Origin: Streptomyces olivaceus
GTDB lineage: Bacteria > Actinomycetota > Actinomycetes > Streptomycetales > Streptomycetaceae
Reading direction: 5' to 3'
DNA: 64,000 nucleotides
Assembly (NCBI RefSeq): GCF_000721235.1
Contig: NZ_JOFH01000005.1
Location: forward strand, 62,001-126,000
The stretch's first letter is position 1, and every line of letters starts with the position of its first letter. The position numbers were made by a program, and so were the translations under genes. This document shows positions 8,314-17,193 of this stretch, in pieces. The notes below the pieces were generated by a model. The model was not told the origin of the DNA and ran no database searches. It saw only the letters and a program-made list of their open reading frames with translations.

Positions 8314-8399
8314 GTAACCTGTCAAGTTGTTGTTAGGGGTTAGGGTCGAGTCCGCGGGCAGGGTCTGCTGTAACCTGCCAAGGTCGAGCAAGGGGTTAG
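8314..8399. repeat. Duplicated 30-bp element between hydrolase and CGNR regulator genes (putative operators)
   Basis: Two copies spaced exactly 56 bp (8314-8343 and 8370-8399). Each reads GTAACCTGYCAAG, then 8 variable bases, then AGGGGTTAG. The conserved ends and degenerate middle look like a bipartite protein-binding site. Copy 1 contains TGTCAA, a possible leftward -35 for the hydrolase. Copy 2 overlaps the predicted -10 (TAACCT) and the ribosome binding site of the CGNR gene. Confidence 0.55.
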
Positions 8400-8402
8400 A
8401 CA

Positions 8403-8942
8403 GTGGGTGAGAGGGTGGACGGCAGGGCCGCGGAGGACGCACTCCTGGAACTGCTCAACACGACGCCCGTCGTGGCGGGCTCGGTGCGCGACGCACTGGG
8501 CACGCCCGCCGACGGCCGTGCCTGGGCGCGTGCGCACGGGGGCACCGGATCGGGCGAAGAGGCCGCAGCCCTGGTCGCCGCTCGGGACGCCCTCCAGGAC
8601 GTCGTCCGGGGCCGGCGCGACCCGGAGTGCCTGAACGAGTTCCTCCAGGACGTCAGCAGCGTGCCGGGTATCGCGCGCGGCGGCCTGGAGTGGGAGCTTC
8701 GGGTGCCCGACGCGCGCCGCCTCCCGGTCGAGCTGGTGCTGACCTGGGCGCGCGTCGAGGAGAGCCGGCCGGGGCGGCTGAAGCCCTGCGGCAACCCGGA
8801 GTGCCGGCGCTTCCTGCTGGACCGCAGCAAGCCCAACAGCGCCCGGTGGTGCTCCATGGCCGAGTGCGGAAACCGGATGAAGGCCCGCCGGCACTACCAA
8901 CGCGTCAGGGACGCGGGGTCGGGGGCGGGGTCGGGGGCCTAG
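8403..8942 (+). CDS. CGNR zinc-finger family protein (putative transcription regulator)
   Basis: 179 residues from GTG 8403 (AGGGG 7 bases upstream). The N-terminal ABATE-like domain (about 1-120) is followed by the CGNR zinc-finger: Cys129 and Cys134 (CGNPEC), Cys150 (ARWCSMAEC) and Cys155 in the name-giving CGNR (155-158), then a basic KARRHYQRVR segment. Proteins of this family are thought to be stress-linked transcription factors. The gene is divergent from the epoxide-hydrolase-type gene and overlaps a duplicated 30-bp element, consistent with autoregulation. The C-terminus is a low-complexity Gly-Ser-Gly-Ala run. Confidence 0.88.
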   Translation: MGERVDGRAAEDALLELLNTTPVVAGSVRDALGTPADGRAWARAHGGTGSGEEAAALVAARDALQDVVRGRRDPECLNEFLQDVSSVPGIARGGLEWELRVPDARRLPVELVLTWARVEESRPGRLKPCGNPECRRFLLDRSKPNSARWCSMAECGNRMKARRHYQRVRDAGSGAGSGA

Positions 8943-8949
8943 GGCCGGG

Positions 8950-9777
8950 TCAGGCCGCTGCTGCCTTCGCGTGTCCCTCGTGCTTCCAGAACCCCGAGAA
9001 GGTGATGCGCTCCTTCGGCAGGCCCAAACGGTGCAGGTGCCTGCGGCCCTCGGTGGCCAGTGAGGACTCGCCGACGACGAAGGCGTAACCCGTGGCCGCC
9101 GCCCGGGTGAGCCGCTGGAGTTCGCGCAGGGCGGCGGCACCGGGCACGGAGGAGCTGTCGCGGCGCACGACCCAGGAGACGGCCACACCGGGCGGCGCGT
9201 CCAGGGCGCGGCGGTCCGCCTCCGTGGGGATCTCCTGGATGACCCGGCCCACCGTGTCGCCCGGGAGCGAGCGCAGGATGCCCGCGGTGGCGGGCAGCCC
9301 GGTCTCGTCGGCGACGACCGTCACCTCCGAGGCGTCGTGCGGGCAGTCGAAGAGGACGCCCTGGTCCAGGACGGCGAGCGCGTCGCCGGGGCGGGCGTTG
9401 CAGGCCCAGATCGCGGCCCTGCCCTCGATCTCGCCCGTGGGACCGCGGTGCACGACGAAGTCGATGTCCAGCTCGGCCGCCTCCCGGCGGAAGCCGGCCA
9501 CCGAGTAGTTGGCGCAGTGCGGGCGCTGCTCCTCGGGAATGGCGAGGTACGGCTGGTACCACTGCGCCCCGGTGAACTCCGGCAGCCGCAGCTCGCGTTG
9601 GTGGGGCAGCTGGAGGAAGAGCCGGAACCAGTGGTCGTACCCCAGCCACGGGAAGCCGCCGAGTCCCGGTCCGGCGACCGTGACGCGGTGCATGGACGGG
9701 GAGACCCGCTCCGTCCGCACGACGCGGGCACGGAACATCTCGGGCTGCTGGGGCGTGAGCCGACGGATCTTCGCCAT
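8950..9777 (-). CDS. Siderophore-interacting protein (FAD-dependent ferric-siderophore reductase type)
   Basis: Cytosolic flavoprotein that releases iron from imported ferric siderophores by reduction (ViuB/SIP family), 275 residues. FAD-binding beta-barrel motifs are visible around RVTVAGPGLGGFPWLGYDHW and CANYSVAGFRREAAELDIDF, with the C-terminal SIP NAD(P)H-type domain including YAFVVGESSLATEGRRHL. An iron box (9778-9796) directly abuts the ATG, so the gene is expected to be repressed by DmdR/IdeR under iron sufficiency. No Shine-Dalgarno sequence is visible, so the mRNA is probably leaderless. No siderophore transporter or synthase genes are adjacent. Confidence 0.92.
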   Translation of the reverse strand: MAKIRRLTPQQPEMFRARVVRTERVSPSMHRVTVAGPGLGGFPWLGYDHWFRLFLQLPHQRELRLPEFTGAQWYQPYLAIPEEQRPHCANYSVAGFRREAAELDIDFVVHRGPTGEIEGRAAIWACNARPGDALAVLDQGVLFDCPHDASEVTVVADETGLPATAGILRSLPGDTVGRVIQEIPTEADRRALDAPPGVAVSWVVRRDSSSVPGAAALRELQRLTRAAATGYAFVVGESSLATEGRRHLHRLGLPKERITFSGFWKHEGHAKAAAA

Positions 9778-9796
9778 GTAGGGAAGGCTACCCTAA
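9778..9796 (-). promoter_or_regulatory. Iron box (DmdR1/IdeR-type operator)
   Basis: On the minus strand TTAGGGTAGCCTTCCCTAC, a 19-bp imperfect palindrome close to the actinobacterial consensus TTAGGTTAGGCTMACCTAA. It ends at the base before the ATG of the siderophore-interacting protein gene and would cover the -10 (TAGCCT) and transcription start. Confidence 0.82.
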
Positions 9797-12168
9797 GTTC
9801 CGCTCGGTTCCGACCCCCGTTCCCACGTCGGTTCCGGCACCCTTTCCGAGTCCGGCTCCGCGTCCTGCTCCCGGCCCGGCTCCGGGTTCCGCCCCGGGGC
9901 CGAGATCTCCAGACGCGCCGCCCGGGTGCGGTCGGAGGCGGGTCCCGTCTCCAGCTCCACGACGCCCGGCTCCACGGCGAGGCGCAGGTCGCGCCCCACC
10001 GAGGCCAGCGTGGCGGCGTCCACCTCGAAGACCGCGTCGGCCGCGGCGCCGGGCGCGATCCGCAGCCGGACGAAGCCCCGCAGCTCCCGCACCCGCGGCC
10101 AGGACGTGCCGCCCGACACCCGGCGCACGTAGAGCTGCACCGTCTCCTCGGCCGGCCGCGTCCCGGTGTTGCGCACGGCGACCCGGCAGGTCAGGTCCGG
10201 CGCGTCCGCCGTCACGCGGGCGCGCGAGAGGCGAGGGGCCCCGTAGACGACGGTCGTGTACGACAGGCCGTGGCCGAACGCGTGCCGCGGCCCGGCGCTC
10301 TGGTCGACGTAGCCGCGATAGCGGTGGTCCTTGCCGTTGTAGTAGACGGGCAGTTGGGCCGCCGAGCGGGGCACCGAGACCGGCAGCCGCCCGCGCGGCT
10401 CGGCGTCGCCGAACAGTACCTCGGCCACGGCCCGCCCGCCCCGCGGCCCCGGATACCAGGCGCTCAGCACCGCGTGCACGGGCGCGTCCAGCTCGGGCAG
10501 GGCGTGCGGGCGCCCCTGGACCAGCACCACGACGACCGGGGTCCCCGTGGCCGACACCGCGGCCAGCAGGGCGCGTTGGGCAGCCGGAAGAAGGAGGTCC
10601 GCCAGATCCACGCCCTCCCCGCACGTCATGCCGGTCGGAGCGCCGGAACCGGTGACGGCGGCCCCGTTCGCCTCGAACGCGGTGTCGGCGCAGCGGGCAC
10701 TGGAGCCGCCGAGGACCAGCACGGCCACGTCGGAGGCCGCCGCCGACGCGACCGCCGACGGCACCTGGGACACGTCGTCCCCGACCAGGGCGCACCCCGG
10801 CGCCGTCACCACGTCGACGCCGGGCCCGGCCGCCGCGCGGATGCCCTCCAGGACGGTGACGCCGTCACCGGGCCGCTGGGGCGCCGTGTAGTCGCCGATC
10901 TGGTGCGGCAGGGAGTCCGCGTTGGGCCCGAGGACCGCGATCCGCCGCAGTGCCGCCCGCGCCAGCGGCAGCGCGCCGCCCTCGTGGGCGAGCAGAGTCA
11001 CCGAGGCACGGGCCACGCGCTCGCCCAGCTCGGCGGCGTCCGCGGGGCCGGTGGCCGCCGCCCCGGCGGGAGGCCCCGGCTGCTCGAACAGGCCGAGGCG
11101 GAACTTCAGCGTGAGGACCCGGGCCACCGCGGCGTCCAGCGCCCCCTCGGACACCAGACCGCGCTCCACCGCCTCGCCAAGGCGCGTGAAGGAGTCGTCC
11201 CACAGGCTCAGATCGCAGCCGGCGTCCAGCGCCAGGGCCGCCGCCCGGACCGGGTCGCCGGTCAGCCGCAGCAGCCGGTCCACGGCGGTCCCGTCCGCCA
11301 TCACGAGCCCGTCGAAGCCCCACTCCTCGCGCAGCACCTCGGTGAGCAGGTACCGGTTGGCGACGCACGGCAGGCCGTCGAACTCGTTGTAGGCGGCCAT
11401 CACTCCGGCGGCCCCGGCCGCGACCCCGGCCCGGGCGGCGGCGAGATGGACCTCGTGCAGTTCACGCCGGCCCAGCTCCGTCGCCGCGCTGTTGCGTCCG
11501 CCGACCGTCGCGCCCTGGCCCGCGAAGTGCTTGAGCACCACGGCCACGCCCGCCCGCCGCGCCCCCTCGACCAGCGCCTCGGTCATCCGTGCCGCGAGGT
11601 AGGGGTCCTCGCCGAAGCACTCCTCGCTGCGTCCCCAGCGCGGATCGCGCACCAGGTCCAGTGCCGACACCAGGGCGATGTGCGCACCCCGCGCCCGCAG
11701 TTCGGCCGCCGCCGCGGCCACCGCGTCGGCGTACAGCTCCGGGTCCCAGGTGGCGCCGGCCGCCAGGTTCACGGGCAGCACCGTGCCGTCCAGGGCCTGG
11801 TGGCCGTGCGGCATCTCCTCCACCAGCAGGACGGGGATGCCGAGCCTGGTGTGCTCCACGACGTGCCGCTGGACGGCTGCCGCGGTCCGCGCCCCGTCCC
11901 GCGCGTCGAGCCCGTCCGTGAATCCGACGCCCGACCAGGGATCGGCCCGCTGCAGCCCGTAGAGCGCGCCCATGCCGTCGAAGGCGGCGACCTCCTCGCG
12001 GAACGCGTCCGTGAGGCGGTGGCCGTCGCGGGTGCGCTCGTAGGCGTGCCAGCCGTACATGCGCTGGTTGAGCTGGCCCACCTTCTCCGGCAGGGTCATC
12101 CGGCCCAGCAGGTCACGGACGCGCTCGGAAACCGGGGCCGCCGGGTCGCGGTAGCGGGGGACGGTCAT
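9793..12168 (-). CDS. Beta-glucosidase-type glycoside hydrolase family 3
   Basis: 791 residues, three-domain GH3 layout: TIM-barrel domain (about 20-300) with the KHF motif (213-215) and nucleophile Asp292 in GFDGLVMADGTAVD, alpha/beta sandwich (about 370-600), and a fibronectin-III-like domain (about 660-760). No signal peptide, so it probably hydrolyses imported oligosaccharides in the cytoplasm. ATG 12168 overlaps the stop of the GH5-like gene (ATGA), so it is the last gene of the sugar operon. The nucleophile motif reads MADG rather than the common SDW, so exact specificity (gluco-, xylo-) is open. The stop codon lies within the iron box of the neighbouring gene. Confidence 0.92.
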   Translation of the reverse strand: MTVPRYRDPAAPVSERVRDLLGRMTLPEKVGQLNQRMYGWHAYERTRDGHRLTDAFREEVAAFDGMGALYGLQRADPWSGVGFTDGLDARDGARTAAAVQRHVVEHTRLGIPVLLVEEMPHGHQALDGTVLPVNLAAGATWDPELYADAVAAAAAELRARGAHIALVSALDLVRDPRWGRSEECFGEDPYLAARMTEALVEGARRAGVAVVLKHFAGQGATVGGRNSAATELGRRELHEVHLAAARAGVAAGAAGVMAAYNEFDGLPCVANRYLLTEVLREEWGFDGLVMADGTAVDRLLRLTGDPVRAAALALDAGCDLSLWDDSFTRLGEAVERGLVSEGALDAAVARVLTLKFRLGLFEQPGPPAGAAATGPADAAELGERVARASVTLLAHEGGALPLARAALRRIAVLGPNADSLPHQIGDYTAPQRPGDGVTVLEGIRAAAGPGVDVVTAPGCALVGDDVSQVPSAVASAAASDVAVLVLGGSSARCADTAFEANGAAVTGSGAPTGMTCGEGVDLADLLLPAAQRALLAAVSATGTPVVVVLVQGRPHALPELDAPVHAVLSAWYPGPRGGRAVAEVLFGDAEPRGRLPVSVPRSAAQLPVYYNGKDHRYRGYVDQSAGPRHAFGHGLSYTTVVYGAPRLSRARVTADAPDLTCRVAVRNTGTRPAEETVQLYVRRVSGGTSWPRVRELRGFVRLRIAPGAAADAVFEVDAATLASVGRDLRLAVEPGVVELETGPASDRTRAARLEISAPGRNPEPGREQDAEPDSERVPEPTWERGSEPSGT

Positions 12169-14099
12169 CGCAGTTCCAGGACGGCGACGCCGTACCCGTC
12201 GAGCCGCACGTCCCCGACCGGCTCGCCGTCGGACAGGCCGTGCAGCTTCCCGTCGGCCGACGGACGCACCACCAGCGGCTCGGGGCTCTGGCTGACCAGC
12301 CACACGAACCGGCGGCCGTCGACGTGCTCGAGCACGTCCGCCGACACGTGCGGGTCGGCTACCGTCACCGGCCGGGACACGCCCGCCACCTCCGCCAGCG
12401 CCTCGTACAGGCGGTGCGTGACGTCCGGGTTGACGCGCGCCGTACGGGCGGCCATGTGCTCCAGCGGATAGGTGGCCAGCACCGTGCGGCCCGCCCCGGT
12501 CTCGTGCACGACCAGCGCCGGGCGGCCGTGGGCGTCCACGGCCACGACCCGGCCCGCCCGCGGCTCCACCGGCAGGTAGGCGCGGCTGTCCTCGTTCCCG
12601 GCGACCGGGAACCGCAGCACCTCGCCGGCCCGCAGCCCGCCGAAGTCCTCGGTGAACGTCATCTCCAGCACGTCGTCCCCGATGGGCTCCGCGACGCCGT
12701 ACGACAACTGCAGCTCGACACCGAACAGCCCGTCCAGGTCGTCGAACCAGGGGCCGCGGGTGGCCGGGTGCTCGCCGGAGCAGAAGGACAGGTACACCGT
12801 GGCGCCCCCGGCGGCCCGGCGGGCCAGCTCGCGGCGGGTGCGGGTGGTGAGCTGGCGGGTGGCCGGCAGCAGGTACAGCGACGCCTCGCCGGGCAGCCCG
12901 TCGGCCTCGCGGCTGAGGGCCACCGGCAGGTCGGCGGCGCGCGCCGTGACGTAAGCCTGGTGCAGCGAGGTGAAGATGAGCGGCCGGTCGGCGGGACGGC
13001 TGTAGGGGTAGCCGCGTTCGAGGAAGGCGGGCACCACCAGCGCGGCACCGGCGTCCGTCCGGGAGCAGCGGGCGAAGTCCACGGCCTTCAGCACGTCGGC
13101 GAAGGCGGCCAGTTCACGCAGCGGCTCCTTCGGGGCGCCGGTGGAGTCGGTGATGCCGAAATGCATCTCGAAGGGGTGGTGGTCGTAGGGCGACTGGTCC
13201 CACAGGTCGTCGTAGTCGGTGTTGTTCCAGGCCATCCAGCCGGTGGCCCCGCCGAGGAGCGAGTTGTGCAGGGTCTGGCGGTAGTGGACGCCGGCGTTGG
13301 CGGCCGAGACGGTGTCCGTGGAGAGCCCGAACTCCTCCAGCACGACGGGCTGTCCGGTCACCGCGGCCAGCTCGCACTCGAAGGCCGCGCGGTAGTGCTG
13401 CCGCGGCCGGTCGGTGTCGGAGCGGTACACGTGCGGGCCCACGAAGTCGACGTACTCGGCGGTGTCCCGCAGCGAGAAGCCGTTGTCGCGGCCGGTGACC
13501 TCGATGCCCCACGCCCCGTCGCCGAGCGACACCGGCTGCCTCGCGCCCGTCGCGCGCACCGCGTTGCACATGGCCTGGGCCCAGGCGGTGACCACGTCGG
13601 CGGACGGCGGGTCGACCTGGTAGATCCGCCCGTAGCCGGGCATCTCGTTGGTGATCAGCCACCCGGTGACCGCCGGGTGGTCCTTGAAGCGGCGCGCCAT
13701 CTGCGAGACGAACCAGGCCTGGCGGCCCACCATCCACACGTCCTCGTACAGATCGCGGTTGCCGCGCCAGGCCGGGTCCCAGTTCTCGCCTGACATGTGG
13801 CCGACGATGAAGGTCGGCACGGTGCCCATGCCCGCCTCCCGGTGGGCGTCGAGGAAGTCCGCGAACCGCTCGCACAGCTCCTCGTCGACGCGGTCCGGCT
13901 GCGGGTGGAAGTCGGGCCAGTAGAAGAAGGAGCGGGTCATGTTCAGGCCGTGGTCGTGCAGGACGCGCAGTTCCTCGCGCACGGTCGCGGGGTCGTAGTT
14001 CCGCCACATCAGCGGGCCGCCGGTACGTGACCAGAAGTTGGCGCCGAGCCAGGGCAGGACGTCGGGCTGGTGGGTGAGCTGGGCGCTGTGGCGTCGCAT
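12165..14099 (-). CDS. Glycoside hydrolase, GH5-like (clan GH-A) with beta-galactosidase-like C-terminal region
   Basis: 644 residues, no signal peptide. A (beta/alpha)8 domain has acid/base Glu152 (WLITNEMPGY) and nucleophile Glu256 (PVVLEEFGLS), spaced as in clan GH-A. The C-terminal part (about 340-640) resembles the trimerisation/accessory regions of GH42 enzymes and ends with a small beta domain. It most resembles exo-acting GH5 beta-mannosidase-type enzymes, but I would not fix the subfamily. ATG 14099 has AAGGA upstream. It lies between the LacI gene and GH3, so the two hydrolases probably finish off an oligosaccharide brought in by the upstream ABC system. Confidence 0.82.
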   Translation of the reverse strand: MRRHSAQLTHQPDVLPWLGANFWSRTGGPLMWRNYDPATVREELRVLHDHGLNMTRSFFYWPDFHPQPDRVDEELCERFADFLDAHREAGMGTVPTFIVGHMSGENWDPAWRGNRDLYEDVWMVGRQAWFVSQMARRFKDHPAVTGWLITNEMPGYGRIYQVDPPSADVVTAWAQAMCNAVRATGARQPVSLGDGAWGIEVTGRDNGFSLRDTAEYVDFVGPHVYRSDTDRPRQHYRAAFECELAAVTGQPVVLEEFGLSTDTVSAANAGVHYRQTLHNSLLGGATGWMAWNNTDYDDLWDQSPYDHHPFEMHFGITDSTGAPKEPLRELAAFADVLKAVDFARCSRTDAGAALVVPAFLERGYPYSRPADRPLIFTSLHQAYVTARAADLPVALSREADGLPGEASLYLLPATRQLTTRTRRELARRAAGGATVYLSFCSGEHPATRGPWFDDLDGLFGVELQLSYGVAEPIGDDVLEMTFTEDFGGLRAGEVLRFPVAGNEDSRAYLPVEPRAGRVVAVDAHGRPALVVHETGAGRTVLATYPLEHMAARTARVNPDVTHRLYEALAEVAGVSRPVTVADPHVSADVLEHVDGRRFVWLVSQSPEPLVVRPSADGKLHGLSDGEPVGDVRLDGYGVAVLELR

Positions 14100-14196
14100 G
14101 GTCCTTCTCGGGTGGTGGGGGTGCGGGTGTCGGGATGACGGGATGACGGGGGGAGGGGCGGTGGGGCGCCGCGGCGCATCGCGGTCTTCTGCCGGA

Positions 14197-15240
14197 TCAG
14201 CCCGGGGCGGGCCCCGTGGACTCGCGGACGACCAGCCGGGGCCGCCCGGTGAGGGCGCTCTCCTCGACCGGCTCGCCGCACAGGGCCAGCAGCATGCGCG
14301 CGGCGGCCGCGCCGACCCGCTGCACCTGCTGGTCGACCGTGGTCAGCCGGGGATGGAGCCAGCTGCCGAGCGGCAGGTTGTCGTAGCCGACCACGGACAC
14401 GTCGCGGGGCACGGCCAGTCCGGCGCGCTGCGCGGTGCCGGTGCCGCAGACCGCCATGGAGTCGTTGGCGTACACGATCGCCGTGGGCCGGTCGGCGGCG
14501 TCGAGCAGGGCCTCGGTGGCGCCGACGGCGTGCCGCTCGCTGAAGTCGGTGGGCAGCACCGCGAAGGGGCGCAGCCCGGCCTCGCGCAGGGCGTCCTCGA
14601 AGGCCGCCCGGCGCACCCGGGTGTGCTGCAGTTCGGGCGGTCCGCTGACGTAGGCGACGCGCCGGTGGCCGAGGGCCAGCAGATGCGCGACGGCCTCGGC
14701 GATGCCGGCCCCCTGTTCGCGCAGCCCGACGCGTGGGACCACGGCCCCGTCGTCCGGCGAGCCGAGCAGCACCGCGGGCAGCCCGAGCCGGGCCAGCAGC
14801 GCGGGCCGCCCGTCGTCGTCCCGGGCGTCGGTCAGCACCGCGCCGTCCACCCGCCCCTCAGCAGCGAGGCGCTCGTACAGGCCGTTCTCCTCGCGGTCGC
14901 CGCTGACCAGGTGCAGCAGCAGACCGTAGCCGCGCGGCGCCAACTCGCCCTCTATGCCGGTGATCAGCTCGCTGAAGTGCGGGTCGGAGCCCAGCACGTC
15001 CGTGGGGCGCCGGACCACCAGGGCCAGACTGCGGGTACGCGCGTTGCGCAGCGCCGCCGCCGGGGCGTTCGGGCTCCAGCCCAGCTCCAGCGCCGCGTCG
15101 AGGATCCGCCGGCGGGTCGCCTCGGAGAGCCGGCCCTTGTTGTTGAAGGCCTGCGAGACGGCCGCGGTCGACACACCGGCCGCGGCGGCGACCTCCCTGA
15201 TCGTCGGCCGCCTGCCCGGCCGCTCGGTGGCGACGCTCAC
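14197..15240 (-). CDS. LacI-family transcription regulator of the sugar operon
   Basis: 347 residues from GTG 15240, which overlaps the permease stop as GTGA. N-terminal helix-turn-helix TIREVAAAAGVSTAAVSQAF (about 13-32) and hinge, then a periplasmic-binding-protein-like sensor domain (about 65-340). Located inside the transporter/hydrolase operon, so it should be autoregulated with it. The likely operators are the paired inverted repeats upstream of the binding-protein gene (18497-18521). The inducer is presumably the imported sugar. Confidence 0.92.
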   Translation of the reverse strand: MSVATERPGRRPTIREVAAAAGVSTAAVSQAFNNKGRLSEATRRRILDAALELGWSPNAPAAALRNARTRSLALVVRRPTDVLGSDPHFSELITGIEGELAPRGYGLLLHLVSGDREENGLYERLAAEGRVDGAVLTDARDDDGRPALLARLGLPAVLLGSPDDGAVVPRVGLREQGAGIAEAVAHLLALGHRRVAYVSGPPELQHTRVRRAAFEDALREAGLRPFAVLPTDFSERHAVGATEALLDAADRPTAIVYANDSMAVCGTGTAQRAGLAVPRDVSVVGYDNLPLGSWLHPRLTTVDQQVQRVGAAAARMLLALCGEPVEESALTGRPRLVVRESTGPAPG

Positions 15241-16064
15241 ATCTTCACCGCCCCGCTGACCAGGGCCTGCTGCATGCGCTTCTGGAGCACCGTGTAGACG
15301 ATCCACACCGGCACCAGGGTCAGCACCGTGCCCGCCGTCAGCACGCCGTAGTCCGTGCCGGTGATCGACTTCAGGGTGGGCAGCGCCACCTGGACCGTGC
15401 GCTGCGCCGGGTCCGGGCCGATGATGACCAGCGAGTACAGGTACTCGTTCCAGAAGGTCAGGAAGTTCAGCAGCAGTACGGTGGCGATGCCCGGAAGGCA
15501 CATCGGCGTGTAGACGTGCCGCAGCACCGCGAAGGTGGACGCCCCGTCCAGCCGGGCGGCCTCCTCCATCTCCGGCGGGATCGTGCGCATGAACTGCACC
15601 AGGATCACCACCGACAGCGGCAGCGCCGTCGCGGGCAGGAACAGCACCATGAAGATCCGGGTGTGGAACAGCCCGGTCGCCGCCGCCAGCAGGAACGTCG
15701 GGAAGAGCGCCGCGAACGTCGGGATCAGGAAGCCCAGCGAGAAGACCTTCTCGACGACACCGGCCAGCCGCCCGGTCGAACGCGCCAGCGCGAACGCGGC
15801 CGGGATCGCCAGCAGCAGGGTGAGCGCCAGCGAGAACACCGTCACCAGAGTGGAGTTGACGACCGCGAGTCCCAGATCGGCGCTGTCGAAGGCGGTTCTG
15901 AAGTTGCCCAGACCCAGGGAGGACGGCAGGGCGAAGGGGTGCGCGAAGATCTCGTCGTTCGACTTGAACGCCGAGGCGAGGAAGTAGTACAGCGGGACGA
16001 CGAGCAGTACCGCGTACGTCCACACCAGGATGTGGGCCGGGAGCCAGCGCTTGCCGAGCTTCAT
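15237..16064 (-). CDS. Carbohydrate ABC transporter permease (MalG/CUT1 type)
   Basis: 275 residues, six predicted membrane helices. The conserved EAA loop is EEAARLDGASTFAVLRHVY with the following PLCLPGIATV-type segment. ATG 16064 is preceded by GGAG. It is 15 bp after the MalF-type permease and overlaps the LacI gene. Together with that permease it forms the membrane channel of a CUT1 sugar importer. No ATPase is encoded nearby; in Streptomyces such importers commonly share the multitask ATPase MsiK. Confidence 0.93.
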   Translation of the reverse strand: MKLGKRWLPAHILVWTYAVLLVVPLYYFLASAFKSNDEIFAHPFALPSSLGLGNFRTAFDSADLGLAVVNSTLVTVFSLALTLLLAIPAAFALARSTGRLAGVVEKVFSLGFLIPTFAALFPTFLLAAATGLFHTRIFMVLFLPATALPLSVVILVQFMRTIPPEMEEAARLDGASTFAVLRHVYTPMCLPGIATVLLLNFLTFWNEYLYSLVIIGPDPAQRTVQVALPTLKSITGTDYGVLTAGTVLTLVPVWIVYTVLQKRMQQALVSGAVKM

Positions 16065-16079
16065 GTGTGCTGCTCCGAA

Positions 16080-17018
16080 TCAGTAGTTCTGGCGGAAGAC
16101 GCGGCGGATCGTCAGCAGCCCGACGAGACCGGCGAGGAAGAGGAGGACGCCGACGGTCTGGCTGTAGCCGAGGTCGGCGGCGATGAACGCCTTCTGGTAC
16201 ACGAGGAACGACAGGGTGGTCGACGACGTCCCCGGCCCGCCCTGCGTCAGCAGCAGCACGTGCTGCGCGGAGCCGAACAGCGTCCACAGGAACTGGAGCA
16301 TCGTCACCACGCCGACGTAGTCCCGGATCACCGCGAAGTGCACCGACCACATGGTCCGCCAGTGCCCCGCCCCGTCCAGCTGGGCGGCCTCCCCGAGCTC
16401 GTCCGGCACACTGCCCAGCCGGGCCGCGAACAGTACGGCGGTGAAGCCGATGCCCGCCCAGATGTCCAGGGCGATCAGCGCCGCCAGCGCCGTCGAGGGC
16501 GAGGCCAGCCAGGCGTCGGTCAGGGAGCCCAGACCCACGCCTTCCAGCGCCCCGTTGAGCAGGCCGTCCGGCGACAGGGCGGCGTAGAAGACCATGGCCT
16601 TGGCCGGCGTAGAAATCAGTCCGGGGATGAAGAGCAGGTAGCGGATGACCCGGTGGCCGGGCGGGCGCTGGGCCACGTAGTAGCCCAGCATGTACGCGCA
16701 CACGATCATCACCGGCAGGGCGACGGCCAGTTGGACGGCGGTGTTGCGGACCGCGTCCCAGAACACCGGGTCGTCCAGCACCACCCGGACGTTGTCCAGG
16801 CCCGCGAAGGACACCGGCTGGAGCATGCCCGGCCAGTGCAGGGCCGCGATCACGAAGATCGCGAGGAGCGGCCCGACCATGAACACCAGGTACCAGACCA
16901 GCGCGGGCACCGCGAGGACGGTCCCGCCCTGCCGGGCGCGGCGCGCGGCGGCCGGGGGCGAGGGCGGGGCGGAGCGACGGGCCGCGCTGCCGTCCGGCGT
17001 CGTGGTGAGGGTCGTCAT
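16080..17018 (-). CDS. Carbohydrate ABC transporter permease (MalF/CUT1 type)
   Basis: 312 residues: a 30-residue Ala/Pro/Arg-rich cytoplasmic start, then six membrane helices. The EAA loop GEAAQLDGAGHWRTMWSVHF is clear. ATG 17018 has GGGAG 7 bases upstream. A 175-bp gap containing hexamer repeats separates it from the binding-protein gene, which may lower permease expression relative to the binding protein, as is common in such operons. Confidence 0.93.
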   Translation of the reverse strand: MTTLTTTPDGSAARRSAPPSPPAAARRARQGGTVLAVPALVWYLVFMVGPLLAIFVIAALHWPGMLQPVSFAGLDNVRVVLDDPVFWDAVRNTAVQLAVALPVMIVCAYMLGYYVAQRPPGHRVIRYLLFIPGLISTPAKAMVFYAALSPDGLLNGALEGVGLGSLTDAWLASPSTALAALIALDIWAGIGFTAVLFAARLGSVPDELGEAAQLDGAGHWRTMWSVHFAVIRDYVGVVTMLQFLWTLFGSAQHVLLLTQGGPGTSSTTLSFLVYQKAFIAADLGYSQTVGVLLFLAGLVGLLTIRRVFRQNY

Positions 17019-17114
17019 GCGGTGACTCCCGGAGAACGGGTGGCGGAAACGGAGGGGTGCCGGGCGGCGGGCACGGCGGGGTGCCGGACGACGACGGAGC
17101 CGGAGAGACTCCGG

Positions 17115-17162
17115 GCGGATGCGGATGCGGATGCGGATGCGGATGCGGGGGCGGGGGCGGGG
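17115..17162. repeat. Hexamer tandem repeat between binding-protein and permease genes
   Basis: Five perfect GCGGAT units (17115-17144) followed by three GCGGGG units (17145-17162). It is intergenic, within the presumed operon transcript. It could be a slippage-prone microsatellite or affect mRNA stability; no role can be read from the sequence. Confidence 0.8.
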
Positions 17163-17193
17163 GTGAGGCCGGGGCCGGGCTCGGGCATGCGGC

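Noticed and set aside
8281..8402. TTAGGG-like motifs suggesting telomeric repeats
   Set aside because: They are part of a duplicated promoter element between two genes; Streptomyces telomeres are palindromic and lie at chromosome ends.
9337..12471. 1044-codon plus-strand open frame opposite the GH3 gene
   Set aside because: Arg/Gly/Pro-rich low-complexity translation without motifs; GH3 on the other strand has all catalytic motifs.
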